Origin: a virus | Length of the DNA: 56,145 nucleotides | IMG/VR virus record: IMGVR_UViG_3300017917_004309 | Coordinates: 1 to 56,145 of that record | Reading direction: 5' to 3' (one strand) | Shown: positions 6,397 through 14,139 of the stretch, in pieces | How the letters are laid out: each line of letters begins with the position of its first letter | How positions within the stretch are numbered: position 1 is the stretch's first letter | Position numbers and translations under genes: made by a program | Notes under the pieces: model-generated | Told to the model about the DNA's origin: nothing | The model's database searches: none | Seen by the model: the letters and a program-made list of their open reading frames with translations, nothing else

Positions 6397-7521
6397 ATGA
6401 CCCTGAAAAACATTGTGCAGCTTTACAATGATAAAGTTGACACCAAAACAAAAACCAAACTTTCAAACCTTGGGCCTATTGATAGTCCCCCTAAAGGTAT
6501 TCTTCCATACGAGCAAGCACTGGAAGTTTTCAAACCGAAAAAGGGTGATACTATTGTAGCCCTAGTTAAAGTAAAAAACATCTATACTGACACAACTTAT
6601 AACCGAGGTGATCGTATTCACTACGGAAATGTGGCAAAAAACTTGCAAGGTATGGGTGGTTTTTCCTACAAAGCTTCAGGCCTCATTTCTCTCTTCGCAA
6701 GACCCAATAAAGACAAACTTGTTACCACGAAAGGAAATCATCGTGTAACTAAGAGATTTGCAGCTGGTCTTGACCCCGAGGCAGAAGTTCCAGCGGAAAT
6801 TACATTTCACGGAGATGATGATGACTACTCCGAGATTATTCGCACTGAAGCTGCAGATCACAATGTAGACTGTAACTATCGCACATCACAGAACACTGAT
6901 GACCGATTTAAGGCTGCATACCATGCAAAAGAAACTTGGGCTGTAAATCTTTACAACTATCTCAATCGTTTCAAGATTAGTGTTGCAGAAACAAATCGCA
7001 CTGCAAACTATGAAGCAACTTCTTATCGTTCAATTACCAAATCTCGTGAGTTGGATGAAGATTCTTGCAGTCGTTATCTGAAAGCTTTTACTGATGTTGT
7101 ATCAGAAAGAGAAGTTGGCGGTATTGCTACTTATGCTGCAACATCTTTTCTCAACTCTTTCAAGAACTCCATCAAGTATGTTGATGATAACACTGTTGTT
7201 GATGGTAACAATGTGGATTCAGTTACTGGATTCTTGAATTACATCTACAATGAACGCAGCAATCGTTCTCTGGGTTACTTAAACGATGTAACTCAAGCTG
7301 TATTGACAGCTGGTAATGGTAAGTTCAAAGGTGAAGAGGTTAATGTTGCTCGGTTGATTTCACTTTACAATGAGTATTGTGAGAAAGTTATCCACGCAAA
7401 GATTCCGACCTGCAACAATCATGCAATCGGATATTCTTCTACTGAATACCTTGATTTTATCAAGAATGCTGATGAAACTGTTCGGTCTCGTGTTGATGAA
7501 ATCGCACGAACGAGAGTCTGA
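6397..7521 (+). CDS. ParB-like domain protein (374 aa)
   Basis: I choose the ATG at 6397 (MTLKNIVQLYND), which has GGAG ten bases upstream; the frame is open to 6325 but that segment is low-complexity. The N-terminal half has GILPYEQALEVFKPKKGDT and LVTTKGNHRVTKRFAAG, the latter close to the G-H-R box of ParB/sulfiredoxin-fold proteins. The C-terminal half is helical. ParB-fold phage proteins can be nucleases, CTPases or DNA binders; no partner ParA is visible. Function uncertain. Confidence 0.6.
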   Translation: MTLKNIVQLYNDKVDTKTKTKLSNLGPIDSPPKGILPYEQALEVFKPKKGDTIVALVKVKNIYTDTTYNRGDRIHYGNVAKNLQGMGGFSYKASGLISLFARPNKDKLVTTKGNHRVTKRFAAGLDPEAEVPAEITFHGDDDDYSEIIRTEAADHNVDCNYRTSQNTDDRFKAAYHAKETWAVNLYNYLNRFKISVAETNRTANYEATSYRSITKSRELDEDSCSRYLKAFTDVVSEREVGGIATYAATSFLNSFKNSIKYVDDNTVVDGNNVDSVTGFLNYIYNERSNRSLGYLNDVTQAVLTAGNGKFKGEEVNVARLISLYNEYCEKVIHAKIPTCNNHAIGYSSTEYLDFIKNADETVRSRVDEIARTRV

Positions 7522-7524
7522 TCC

Positions 7525-7574
7525 ATAAGGATCTCTGATCGTTCAGCCCCTTGCCGCACCCTGCGGTCAAGGGG
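7525..7574 (+). promoter_or_regulatory. 29-bp repeat copy 2 with strong hairpin and overlapping promoter
   Basis: Repeat copy 2 (7525-7553) leads into a hairpin: CCCCTTG+CCGCA (7547-7558), loop ccc, TGCGG, a bulged T, CAAGGGG (ends 7574). A -35-like TTGCCG (7551) and a -10-like TATTCT (7575-7580) flank and overlap the stem. Followed within 20 bases by the split helicase start. No U-tract, so it is not a clear terminator. Confidence 0.5.
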
Positions 7575-7597
7575 TATTCTAGCTATGTTGAAACGCA

Positions 7598-7759
7598 ATG
7601 ATGAATCTCCGACCACACCAACAACGCGCAGTTGATCTTATGCAACTGCATAACAAAGGTCAGATAATCGTTCCCACTGGTGGCGGGAAAACGATGAAAA
7701 TGATCAAAGATGCAATGATTCAATTCCAACAAAATGATGCAACCGCAAATGCAAACTGA
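7598..7759 (+). CDS. DEAH helicase, N-terminal fragment with Walker A (53 aa)
   Basis: ATGATG at 7598 opens a frame encoding MMNLRPHQQRAVDLMQLHN and then IIVPTGGGKT, i.e. the Q-like motif and Walker A of a superfamily 2 helicase. The frame stops at 7757-7759 just after FQQNDATANAN. The remaining helicase motifs lie in the +1 frame from 7734. In intact relatives both parts are one protein, so this is either a programmed +1 frameshift, a split gene or a mutation/assembly error. Confidence 0.7.
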   Translation: MMNLRPHQQRAVDLMQLHNKGQIIVPTGGGKTMKMIKDAMIQFQQNDATANAN

Positions 7760-8843
7760 AAAGACTATTGTAGTTTGTGCTCCCCGCATCCTCCTGGCCA
7801 GCCAGCTGTGTTCTGAGTTTCTAGAGTTTATCACCAACGCAAGTGTTCTGCATGTTCACTCTGGTGAAACGCATCACTATTCTACTACCAAACCCCAAGA
7901 AATTGTGGACTGGTGGGTGAACACTCGTGGCCACAAACTGATCTTCACCACCTACAACTCTCTGGAGAGACTGCAACAATCTCGTATCAAAGTTGATACC
8001 ATTTACTTTGACGAAGCTCACAACTCTGTCAAACGCAACTTCTTCCCTGCAACTGAATACTTCAGTCACGAAGCTGACCGTTGTTACTTCTTCACTGCGA
8101 CTCCCAAACATTCTCTCGCAGTCGGTAAGCCTGGGATGAATGATCCTGAGGTTTATGGTCAGGTCATTTGTAATGTTCCTGCACCTGAACTTGTGCAAGG
8201 TGGTTACATTCTCCCTCCGAAAGTTCTTGCGAAACAACTTCCGATGGTGAAGTCTGGTAAGATTCCTGCGGATCGGGATTGTACTAACCTGATTGAGACT
8301 CTGGATGAATGTGGTAAGGACAAAGTGTTGATCTGTGCGAAAGCTACCAAACAGATCTCTGCACTGATGTCTGAGACTGATTTCATTCAACAGTTGCAAG
8401 ATCGTGGGTTCTCGTATCTCTACATCACCGCAAAGACTGGTGCAATTATCAACGGTCAGAAGGTGAATCGTGAGGTATTCTTTGAGACCCTAAGTGCATG
8501 GGGTAAGGATGACTCTAAGAAGTTTGTTGTGTTACACCATTCTATCCTCTCCGAGGGTATCAATGTGAGTGGTTTGGAAGGTGTGATCTTTATGCGATCC
8601 ATGGATTACATTGGTATCTCCCAAACCATCGGCCGTGTGATTCGGATGCACCACGATGATGCAGCTCGTATCCGTAGTGGTGAACTGATCCCTGGTGATG
8701 TGAACAACTACACCAAATCTTTTGGTCTGGTTGTTGTTCCCGTCTTCAACAAAGTCGGTATCTCCACTCACCAGAAGATCCAAGCTGTGGTGGATACGAT
8801 CTTCCAACAAGGACAGCCTGCAATCTCGGTGGTGAAGCGATGA
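7734..8843 (+). CDS. DEAH-box helicase, main part without Walker A (369 aa)
   Basis: Frame from ATG 7734 begins MMQPQMQTEKTIVVCAPRIL (motif Ia). It continues with DEAH at residues 93-96 (YFDEAHNS), FFTATPKHSL (motif III), and a C-terminal RecA domain with EGINVSGLEGVIFMRS and QTIGRVIRM (motif VI, residues about 297-305). Together with the +1-frame Walker A fragment at 7598 it makes a complete SF2 helicase of about 420 residues. Probable role in phage DNA recombination or replication. Alone it could not bind ATP normally. The overlap with the N-fragment is 26 bases. Confidence 0.75.
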   Translation: MMQPQMQTEKTIVVCAPRILLASQLCSEFLEFITNASVLHVHSGETHHYSTTKPQEIVDWWVNTRGHKLIFTTYNSLERLQQSRIKVDTIYFDEAHNSVKRNFFPATEYFSHEADRCYFFTATPKHSLAVGKPGMNDPEVYGQVICNVPAPELVQGGYILPPKVLAKQLPMVKSGKIPADRDCTNLIETLDECGKDKVLICAKATKQISALMSETDFIQQLQDRGFSYLYITAKTGAIINGQKVNREVFFETLSAWGKDDSKKFVVLHHSILSEGINVSGLEGVIFMRSMDYIGISQTIGRVIRMHHDDAARIRSGELIPGDVNNYTKSFGLVVVPVFNKVGISTHQKIQAVVDTIFQQGQPAISVVKR

Positions 8844-8873
8844 CTACATACTATTATAAGATAGATTGGTAAA

Positions 8874-9911
8874 ATGAAAACAAGATCACTAAAAAATTAT
8901 AGTGCCAGTGTTGGTGTTGAAGTTTATGACATCGACTGGAATTGCGAAGAAGAGCTGTTGGAACTCGGCAGACTTTGTGCATCTCAATGTATTGTTTTCT
9001 TGAATGAGAATCTCTCTGTTGAGAAACTATTTGATACGATGGGTAAATGGGGAGATCCAAGTCGAGCTTTCACACATGAATACATCTGTGACAAGAAACT
9101 CACAGGCAGACATTGGAGAGAAATCCTTGCTAACCTGGGATACATTAGTAATGCAGCTGGAAACTATTTGAGTCAAGCAGTTGCGTATGTCAGTTACAAA
9201 CAAGAAGAGAAAGGCCGCCCTGCAGGAATGTTCCAGAACGGAGAATTGAACTGGCATTGTGATCAGTGTGCTCTAGAAGATGGTCAGAGAGTGATCGGAC
9301 TCAAGAGTGTTAGTGACACTGAAAACAGCCAAACTCAGTTCCTATGCACTCACGATGCCTATGAATCTCTGAGTTCAGACATGCAGAGTATGGTCAAAGA
9401 ATTGGTGGTAAAAAATAAGTGGTTCGACAATGTTATGGCTCCTGTCCTGAACGACATTCAGGCAGATCTATTGCGTTACAACATGGTTCCGCTTGACGGA
9501 ATGGAGACTTCTCTTTATACTGAGACCGCATCTGGATTACCTGGAATGAAGATTCCAAATTGCTCTTTTGATGGTTTCGTCGGTATGTCAAGAGAGGAAA
9601 GTGATAAGGTGATGAATGAAATCAAGGAGGTCGTATTCCAAGACAAGTATGTTTATACACAGGATTGGAATGATGGTCAAGTTGTTTTCATGGATCAAGA
9701 AATCACCCTACACAAAAGACCTACCAACATTGAATCTGGAAACAAAAGGACAATGGCTAGGTCGATCTTCTATGTCAACAAACTCTATGACACTGCAAAG
9801 GCTCAAAGAGTTACAAAGGTTCGTTACGATGGATCTTTCTACGATGTAGACGAGTTTATTAAACTTGTTGATGGAGATCGCAAACAAAGGTATTACGCAA
9901 CCGCAAACTGA
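8874..9911 (+). CDS. TauD/TfdA-like 2-oxoglutarate Fe(II) dioxygenase (345 aa)
   Basis: Shows the family's facial triad: HCD at residues 128-130 (NWHCDQC, the H-x-D) and distal His280 (ITLHKRP), with Arg292/296 (RTMARSIFY) as 2-oxoglutarate ligand. The N-terminal CIVFLNENLSVEKLFDTMGK also fits TauD. Length is somewhat above bacterial TauD. Catalyses hydroxylation of a small substrate with O2 and 2-oxoglutarate; substrate unknown. 2OG dioxygenases are frequent cyanophage auxiliary genes. Confidence 0.75.
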   Translation: MKTRSLKNYSASVGVEVYDIDWNCEEELLELGRLCASQCIVFLNENLSVEKLFDTMGKWGDPSRAFTHEYICDKKLTGRHWREILANLGYISNAAGNYLSQAVAYVSYKQEEKGRPAGMFQNGELNWHCDQCALEDGQRVIGLKSVSDTENSQTQFLCTHDAYESLSSDMQSMVKELVVKNKWFDNVMAPVLNDIQADLLRYNMVPLDGMETSLYTETASGLPGMKIPNCSFDGFVGMSREESDKVMNEIKEVVFQDKYVYTQDWNDGQVVFMDQEITLHKRPTNIESGNKRTMARSIFYVNKLYDTAKAQRVTKVRYDGSFYDVDEFIKLVDGDRKQRYYATAN

Positions 9912-9925
9912 TTCAAACTATCATT

Positions 9926-10477
9926 ATGGAAAAGTGGGAAGTCTACGCTGAAGGCACCTTCAACAACATGAGGGCCAATGCACACAACTGGGACAGATCT
10001 TTTGACGACAAACGAAAGATCTCCCGTGATTTTTACTATGGAGTTTTTGACTCTGGTAATCCCAATCCTACAGGGTTGATCAGTGAACAAGCTTTGGAAA
10101 ATCAACTTGAAAAGAATTATCGGTTGAACACTCTGGATCATTATCATTCCCCGCAATTTGTTGGTCGAATGATCATGGAGAATCGGGAAAAGTATTTGCA
10201 AGATTATGAGGAGTTCAAGAGGATCTTTCTGATCTGCACACAACAAATTGTTGTGACTAAAAAGGAGAACGAGAACCTCTCTTTTCTCACTGCACCTGAT
10301 AAGGAGGATTACAAAGTTCTTGTACCCACTAACCTCAAATACAACCATCTTGGTATCAAATTGTATCAGAGAGAAGAAGGTAGAGTAAGGTGGAAACATT
10401 CCTATCCCGTTGACACCAACATCCTTGACATTCCTGAAGATCTGTTAGAATACGAAAAGAGGTATCTAGTCTCATGA
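9926..10477 (+). CDS. Hypothetical protein (183 aa)
   Basis: Begins MEKWEVYAEGTFNNMRANAH, close behind the dioxygenase gene (14-base gap). Mixed alpha/beta with no known catalytic motif; YHSPQFVGRMIMENREKYLQ predicts a helix. Its stop overlaps the next ATG, so it is probably cotranscribed with the flanking genes. It could work with the dioxygenase, but only position suggests this. Confidence 0.55.
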   Translation: MEKWEVYAEGTFNNMRANAHNWDRSFDDKRKISRDFYYGVFDSGNPNPTGLISEQALENQLEKNYRLNTLDHYHSPQFVGRMIMENREKYLQDYEEFKRIFLICTQQIVVTKKENENLSFLTAPDKEDYKVLVPTNLKYNHLGIKLYQREEGRVRWKHSYPVDTNILDIPEDLLEYEKRYLVS

Positions 10478-10863
10478 TGTTCCCCAACACAAGTATCTTG
10501 GATCCAGATAATGGCCCTACAGGATTCACCACACCAGACTTCCAGTTTGCTGCTGTACCCTTTGGTAATCAATACATGATTATCGCAGAGGGTCAACAGC
10601 TTGAAGTAGTGGATACCCGTCAGCTTGCAGAGATTCGGCTTGAACAATTAAAAAACTCGCATCGGGTTCGCAAGACGGGTAGTAAGACCCCTGTGCAGCC
10701 AAAATCACAGAAAAAGGCGAAAACCGCACCTGGCCAACAGGGTTCTCGGGGATCAAAACCTAAGGCCACCAAGGGTTCCCCCACAAAACCGAAATCCAAG
10801 GGTGTGACAATCCGCAAACCGCACACTCTTGACCCAAATCCCCTCCTTGACGCATTAAGTTAG
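10474..10863 (+). CDS. Hypothetical protein with basic Lys/Pro-rich tail (129 aa)
   Basis: The N-terminal 70 residues look folded (FAAVPFGNQYMIIAEGQQLE, then TRQLAEIRLEQLKNSH). Residues about 70-115 are low-complexity and strongly basic (KTPVQPKSQKKAKTAPGQQG...), typical of nucleic-acid-binding tails. The end of the coding region overlaps possible promoter elements (TTGACC near 10830). Confidence 0.5.
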   Translation: MMFPNTSILDPDNGPTGFTTPDFQFAAVPFGNQYMIIAEGQQLEVVDTRQLAEIRLEQLKNSHRVRKTGSKTPVQPKSQKKAKTAPGQQGSRGSKPKATKGSPTKPKSKGVTIRKPHTLDPNPLLDALS

Positions 10864-10865
10864 CC

Positions 10866-11093
10866 ATGTTGGTAAAGACTATGACTACTAAAACAAAACG
10901 GGTTTCCGTTGTTCCTCTGTCCAGTAAAGCTAAAAACCGATTCCATAACATTATGGAACAGTTCCACATGTGTACGGTGGAACAGGAAAAGGTGATTGAT
11001 GGTGTACCTCACTTCTTTCTGGTGTCAATGAACAGAATGTATTGTTTTTGGGTTCCTGTCAAAGGTAACGAACACTGGAAGATTGAGAAGTGA
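10866..11093 (+). CDS. Hypothetical protein, paralogue of the gene at 17062 (75 aa)
   Basis: Shares with the protein at 17062 the pattern P-S-KAKNRF-N-ME, C-VEQ, FWV, G and W-IE in the same order. It is basic at the start and beta-rich later. A start at 10881 is also possible. This is a duplicated small family; function unknown. Confidence 0.6.
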   Translation: MLVKTMTTKTKRVSVVPLSSKAKNRFHNIMEQFHMCTVEQEKVIDGVPHFFLVSMNRMYCFWVPVKGNEHWKIEK

Positions 11094-11374
11094 CGGTTGA
11101 ACTATTCCACAAAGCTCCCGATGGTTATTCTTACGAACAAGAAAAAGATTTTAAGCGTAATGTTACTGCTATCTGGTTGTGTCATCATAAACAGTATGAC
11201 TACAACCTCGGAAAACCAGTTAAAACCATCTGGGGCTTTTACAATACAAAGACAAGGCAATTTCATGCACCAATCAATAGTAAGACAGTGGGAAGTGTAG
11301 TTGACATTCAACGCACAACACCTTATACTGCAATGCCATTAAAAATCACCCCACTTGAGGCTGCATTTGGATGA
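11090..11374 (+). CDS. Hypothetical protein, GTG start (94 aa)
   Basis: Starts at GTG 11090 overlapping the previous TGA (MTVELFHKAPDGYSYEQEKD). Beta-rich with IWLCHHKQYDYNLGKPVKT and IWGFYNTKTRQFHAP. The stop overlaps the next ATG (GGATGA). No family recognised. Confidence 0.55.
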   Translation: MTVELFHKAPDGYSYEQEKDFKRNVTAIWLCHHKQYDYNLGKPVKTIWGFYNTKTRQFHAPINSKTVGSVVDIQRTTPYTAMPLKITPLEAAFG

Positions 11375-11556
11375 GTAAAAATCACAAACAACTTATCAGA
11401 AACCTTGAGAATTATCATGAATCAAGGTGTGCTGATCTTGCAGAAGAGGGTCGGAAAAAAGATGCACAATCCATCTACTATGAGATTGTAGTAGATGAAA
11501 AAGACCCAGAAGATTACCTCTTTATTTCACTTCACCGAACTCGTTTTAACCCATGA
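11371..11556 (+). CDS. Hypothetical protein (61 aa)
   Basis: MSKNHKQLIRNLENYHESRC, a charged helical start followed by a short beta part (IYYEIVVDEKDPEDYLFI). Coupled to both neighbours by overlapping codons. Function unknown. Confidence 0.55.
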   Translation: MSKNHKQLIRNLENYHESRCADLAEEGRKKDAQSIYYEIVVDEKDPEDYLFISLHRTRFNP

Positions 11557-11942
11557 AATACAAAGTTGCTTGGAGTTCTCCTCGTCAGGGGATCAAATCT
11601 ACCATCGTGGATGCTCTTGGGCCTATGCAGGCTCAAGAACAAGTTGAATCAATGTATGCACACATTGAAGGGTTTAGTTTTATCTCTGCGTCTCCTGTGT
11701 TTGAGAAAAAAGAATACTCTGAACCTGAACAATCGTATAGTTCCGAATCATCCTACAGCGAATCTGATGGTGATGATGACTTTAGCGTCAGTATTGGTGG
11801 TGCTGGATTGTTTGTAGCTGCATGTTTCATTCTGTTCGGATTGTTCACACTTCCTACTGGTATTGGTGCTATGCTTCTTGGTGGAGCTATTGGTTGGTTG
11901 TCATGGAAAGTGGCTTGTTGGTTGGGTGATCGGGGTTGGTGA
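11553..11942 (+). CDS. Membrane protein with two C-terminal transmembrane helices (129 aa)
   Basis: Residues 1-50 are soluble (MKYKVAWSSPRQGIKSTIVD...), then a Ser/Glu-rich linker (SYSSESSYSESDGDDD). Two hydrophobic segments follow: AGLFVAACFILFGLFTL and IGAMLLGGAIGWLSWKVACW, a helical hairpin. Likely inserted in the host membrane; role unknown. Confidence 0.6.
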   Translation: MKYKVAWSSPRQGIKSTIVDALGPMQAQEQVESMYAHIEGFSFISASPVFEKKEYSEPEQSYSSESSYSESDGDDDFSVSIGGAGLFVAACFILFGLFTLPTGIGAMLLGGAIGWLSWKVACWLGDRGW

Positions 11943-12322
11943 TGGAATACTTGACTCCAACTCATCAGGAGATTCTTGATGTCCTGCTACAGGCCAATGT
12001 TGCAGTGATTGTCAACAATCATAAGGTCTGCAAAAAAGATCAGTTTGATGGCTATGCACTGACTTGGAGAGATCCTCAAAACACATTTGGTAAGAATGTG
12101 TTGGTCATGTGCAACAATACCATCAAAAAAAACTATACTGATTGGGTTGGAGAGATTAACCGAACTTTCGCACATGAGGCAGTTCATGTAGCACAAATGT
12201 GCAAAGAGGGTAAGGGTTATGTTGAACCTCTTGGATTCCGAAAGGATGTTGAGAAGGAAGCTTTTGCCATTCAAGATCAACCCAGAGAGGTTCTCCGTAT
12301 CGTCCGAAAGTATTGTCTTTGA
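11942..12322 (+). CDS. Putative zinc metallopeptidase, HEAVH motif (126 aa)
   Basis: ATG at 11942 overlaps the previous stop. Residues 78-82 read HEAVH (RTFAHEAVHVAQMC), the HExxH zinc-binding and catalytic motif. About 22 residues later EKEAF (Glu104/106) can serve as the third ligand, as in gluzincin-type proteases. No signal peptide, so cytosolic. Small compared with most families, similar to minimal phage or toxin-like metallopeptidases. Activity inferred from motif only. Confidence 0.6.
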   Translation: MEYLTPTHQEILDVLLQANVAVIVNNHKVCKKDQFDGYALTWRDPQNTFGKNVLVMCNNTIKKNYTDWVGEINRTFAHEAVHVAQMCKEGKGYVEPLGFRKDVEKEAFAIQDQPREVLRIVRKYCL

Positions 12323-12323
12323 C

Positions 12324-12352
12324 TTGACAAATCCAAACAAAACATTTACACT
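12324..12352 (+). promoter_or_regulatory. Sigma70-like promoter
   Basis: TTGACA (12324-12329), a 17-base spacer and TACACT (12347-12352) are followed by AAAGGAG and the ATG at 12376. A near-consensus host promoter for the gene at 12376. Confidence 0.7.
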
Positions 12353-12375
12353 AAAGGAGTAGTTTAACACTGAAA

Positions 12376-12609
12376 ATGAAGTATCTTTATCTCGTTGATT
12401 ATTGGGTTCCGTTTCCTTCTTCTGAATACGGTGGCGTCGTAAGTGTCATCGCAGAGAATGACAATGAGTGTCACGATGTTCTTCTAGAATGGCGTACTGA
12501 ATACGAAAATGTTCACGACGCTCGTATCATGGAACGAGTCGTGAATGCTCACAAGTTTGCTCTTGTAGATGAAGAACCTTCCCGAGTCGTTGATAGTTTT
12601 ACAACCTGA
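12376..12609 (+). CDS. Hypothetical protein (77 aa)
   Basis: MKYLYLVDYWVPFPSSEYGG: beta-strand start, then a central helix (ENDNECHDVLLEWRTEY) and a final strand (KFALVDEEPSRVVDSF). It looks like small cyanophage proteins with the pattern YLVDYWVPFP, function unknown. It has its own strong promoter. Confidence 0.6.
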   Translation: MKYLYLVDYWVPFPSSEYGGVVSVIAENDNECHDVLLEWRTEYENVHDARIMERVVNAHKFALVDEEPSRVVDSFTT

Positions 12610-12636
12610 TACATACTGTTAGAGTTTAGTCTTACA

Positions 12637-12840
12637 ATGATTGATCCAAACTTTAAGAGCCCAGAACAATTACAAAGATTGCATCAACAAAAGATGGAAG
12701 CCATGAAAGTTCTTATGAGCGAAATCATTGACAATCCATCTATGAGTAATGCTAGTGAACTTAAAAAAGTTATAGATTATTTAGATAAAGATCCCAACAA
12801 CTCTAAACAAAATGACAGAAGATCAAATGATTCTGATTGA
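12637..12840 (+). CDS. Hypothetical helical protein (67 aa)
   Basis: MIDPNFKSPEQLQRLHQQKM and VLMSEIIDNPSMSNASELKK predict two helices, followed by a polar basic tail. Overlaps the start of the next small gene. Function unknown. Confidence 0.55.
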   Translation: MIDPNFKSPEQLQRLHQQKMEAMKVLMSEIIDNPSMSNASELKKVIDYLDKDPNNSKQNDRRSNDSD

Positions 12841-12934
12841 GTGCCTTGCTGATGATGAAGAATGGCAAGAATGGCAACAAAAGGCACAAGAATACAATGT
12901 GACAATAAGTTACTACATCGCTGAGTTCGTGTGA
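12812..12934 (+). CDS. Small acidic protein (40 aa)
   Basis: ATG at 12812 lies in the tail of the preceding gene; the frame encodes MTEDQMILIECLADDEEWQE... and ends EFV. Its stop codon is inside the hairpin of the following cassette, as for neighbouring genes, which supports it. Confidence 0.45.
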   Translation: MTEDQMILIECLADDEEWQEWQQKAQEYNVTISYYIAEFV

Positions 12935-13011
12935 CAGTTGCCGAACTGTCCATTACCCCCTTGATTCTTCCTTTGGTTTCTGTATTATAGCCAAGTAATC
13001 AGGAACTTCTC
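12932..13011 (+). promoter_or_regulatory. Intergenic cassette copy C with hairpin and promoter
   Basis: A perfect 7-bp hairpin GACAGTT-gccg-AACTGTC (12933-12950) overlaps the upstream stop. It is followed by TTGATT (12961-12966), a 16-base spacer, TATTAT (12983-12988) and the leader TAGCCAAGTAATCA, identical to copy B. The clearest member of the cassette family. Confidence 0.65.
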
Positions 13012-13185
13012 ATGGTTTTCAACTACACCGAAGATCACATTGAAGAATCGCGTATTGCGGTCATTTATGCAAAACAAGGTAAAATGACTGATGAACAAAC
13101 TGTAAAGTATTTGATTGAAGCTTGGGATTTGGACATCAGCACCGCAATTTATTTGGTGAATGAGTATCACACTTCCTATGTGTGA
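13012..13185 (+). CDS. Hypothetical protein (57 aa)
   Basis: Starts MVFNYTEDHIEESRIAVIYA. The second half (MTDEQTVKYLIEAWDLDIST) is helical. It has its own cassette promoter and is followed by an intrinsic terminator, so it may be a monocistronic transcript. Function unknown. Confidence 0.55.
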   Translation: MVFNYTEDHIEESRIAVIYAKQGKMTDEQTVKYLIEAWDLDISTAIYLVNEYHTSYV

Positions 13186-13230
13186 CAATTAAACAACTGT
13201 CACAAGCCCCCTTTACAAGGGGGTTTTTTT
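13182..13230 (+). terminator. Hairpin at stop plus intrinsic terminator
   Basis: GTGACA...TGTCAC (13182-13203) forms a stem over the upstream stop. Then CCCCCTT-tac-AAGGGGG (13207-13223) is followed by seven T (13224-13230), a classic rho-independent terminator and the clearest in the window. Confidence 0.85.
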
Positions 13231-13246
13231 GTGTCATCATGGCCAC

Positions 13247-14137
13247 ATGAAGAACACTCACCTGGAACATCCTGAAGACGCGATCCTGAACGATGGTCGG
13301 GATGGTGCAAAGAATGTCCTGCGATTCCTGAGGGATCGCAACAGCAAACTCTCCGTAAAGTATGATGGTGCCCCTGCAATCGTGTGGGGTACTTGTCCCT
13401 TCACGGGTAGATTTTTTGTTGGTACGAAAAGTGTATTCAACAAGAAAAAGATCAAGATCAATTATTCTCACTATGACATTTCTGTCAATCATGACGGAAA
13501 TGTTGCGTCGATTCTGCATGTTTGTTTCGACAATCTTCCTCGCATCAAAGGTATTGTGCAGGGTGATTTCATCGGTTTCGGTGGTAATGACTTCTACAAG
13601 CCTAACACGATTGAATACAACTTCAGTCGTCTTGTGGAAGAGAATGTGATCATTGCTGCACATACTTCCTACACCAGTTCTACTCATCTGAAAGACGCAG
13701 TTGCATCGTTCGGTATTGATGAGGAACTGCAATCTCCTAATGTTAAGTTCCTGAAAACTGATGCACACTTTACCTCCCGTCGTCGTAGAATTGATCTCCT
13801 TCTTGGTCTTGCAAGTGTGGCTATCAATTTTGTTAAGTTCCCTTCGCAAAAAGAAGGACAAGAACTCAAAGTAGCTGTGAACAAGTGCATCCGCGAACAA
13901 CGCGACATTGCAGAGTCGGGTATGGACAACAACCTGATGATTCTTTACAAACTCATCATTGAGATCAAAGAGCTTCTCATGGAAGGTATCACCTCTGTTG
14001 AGGAAGTATTTTGTTATCTTGGTGATGATGAATGTGATCATGAAGGTTATGTGATGACCAACAAGTTTGGTACTTTCAAGTTAATCAATCGTCGTCAGTT
14101 CAGTTATGCAAACTTCACCATGAAAAAGGAATGGTGA
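13247..14137 (+). CDS. DUF6267-type protein with ligase-like KYDG motif (296 aa)
   Basis: ATG at 13247 is the natural start (MKNTHLEHPEDAILNDG). Residues 36-48 read SVKYDGAPAIVWG: Lys38-x-Asp40-Gly41 is motif I of the covalent nucleotidyltransferase (DNA/RNA ligase, capping enzyme) superfamily. Downstream GRFFVGTKSVFNKKKIKINY matches a family common in cyanophages that I know as DUF6267. If the motif is active it would carry AMP or GMP on Lys38; no ligase activity is established to my knowledge. Follows a strong terminator. Confidence 0.7.
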   Translation: MKNTHLEHPEDAILNDGRDGAKNVLRFLRDRNSKLSVKYDGAPAIVWGTCPFTGRFFVGTKSVFNKKKIKINYSHYDISVNHDGNVASILHVCFDNLPRIKGIVQGDFIGFGGNDFYKPNTIEYNFSRLVEENVIIAAHTSYTSSTHLKDAVASFGIDEELQSPNVKFLKTDAHFTSRRRRIDLLLGLASVAINFVKFPSQKEGQELKVAVNKCIREQRDIAESGMDNNLMILYKLIIEIKELLMEGITSVEEVFCYLGDDECDHEGYVMTNKFGTFKLINRRQFSYANFTMKKEW

Positions 14138-14139
14138 CC

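Noticed and set aside
7821-8399. 192-codon minus-strand ORF
   Set aside because: Shadow of the helicase motifs in the opposite strand.
13136-14041. 301-codon minus-strand ORF
   Set aside because: A mirror of the well-supported KYDG protein on the plus strand; it also crosses a terminator.
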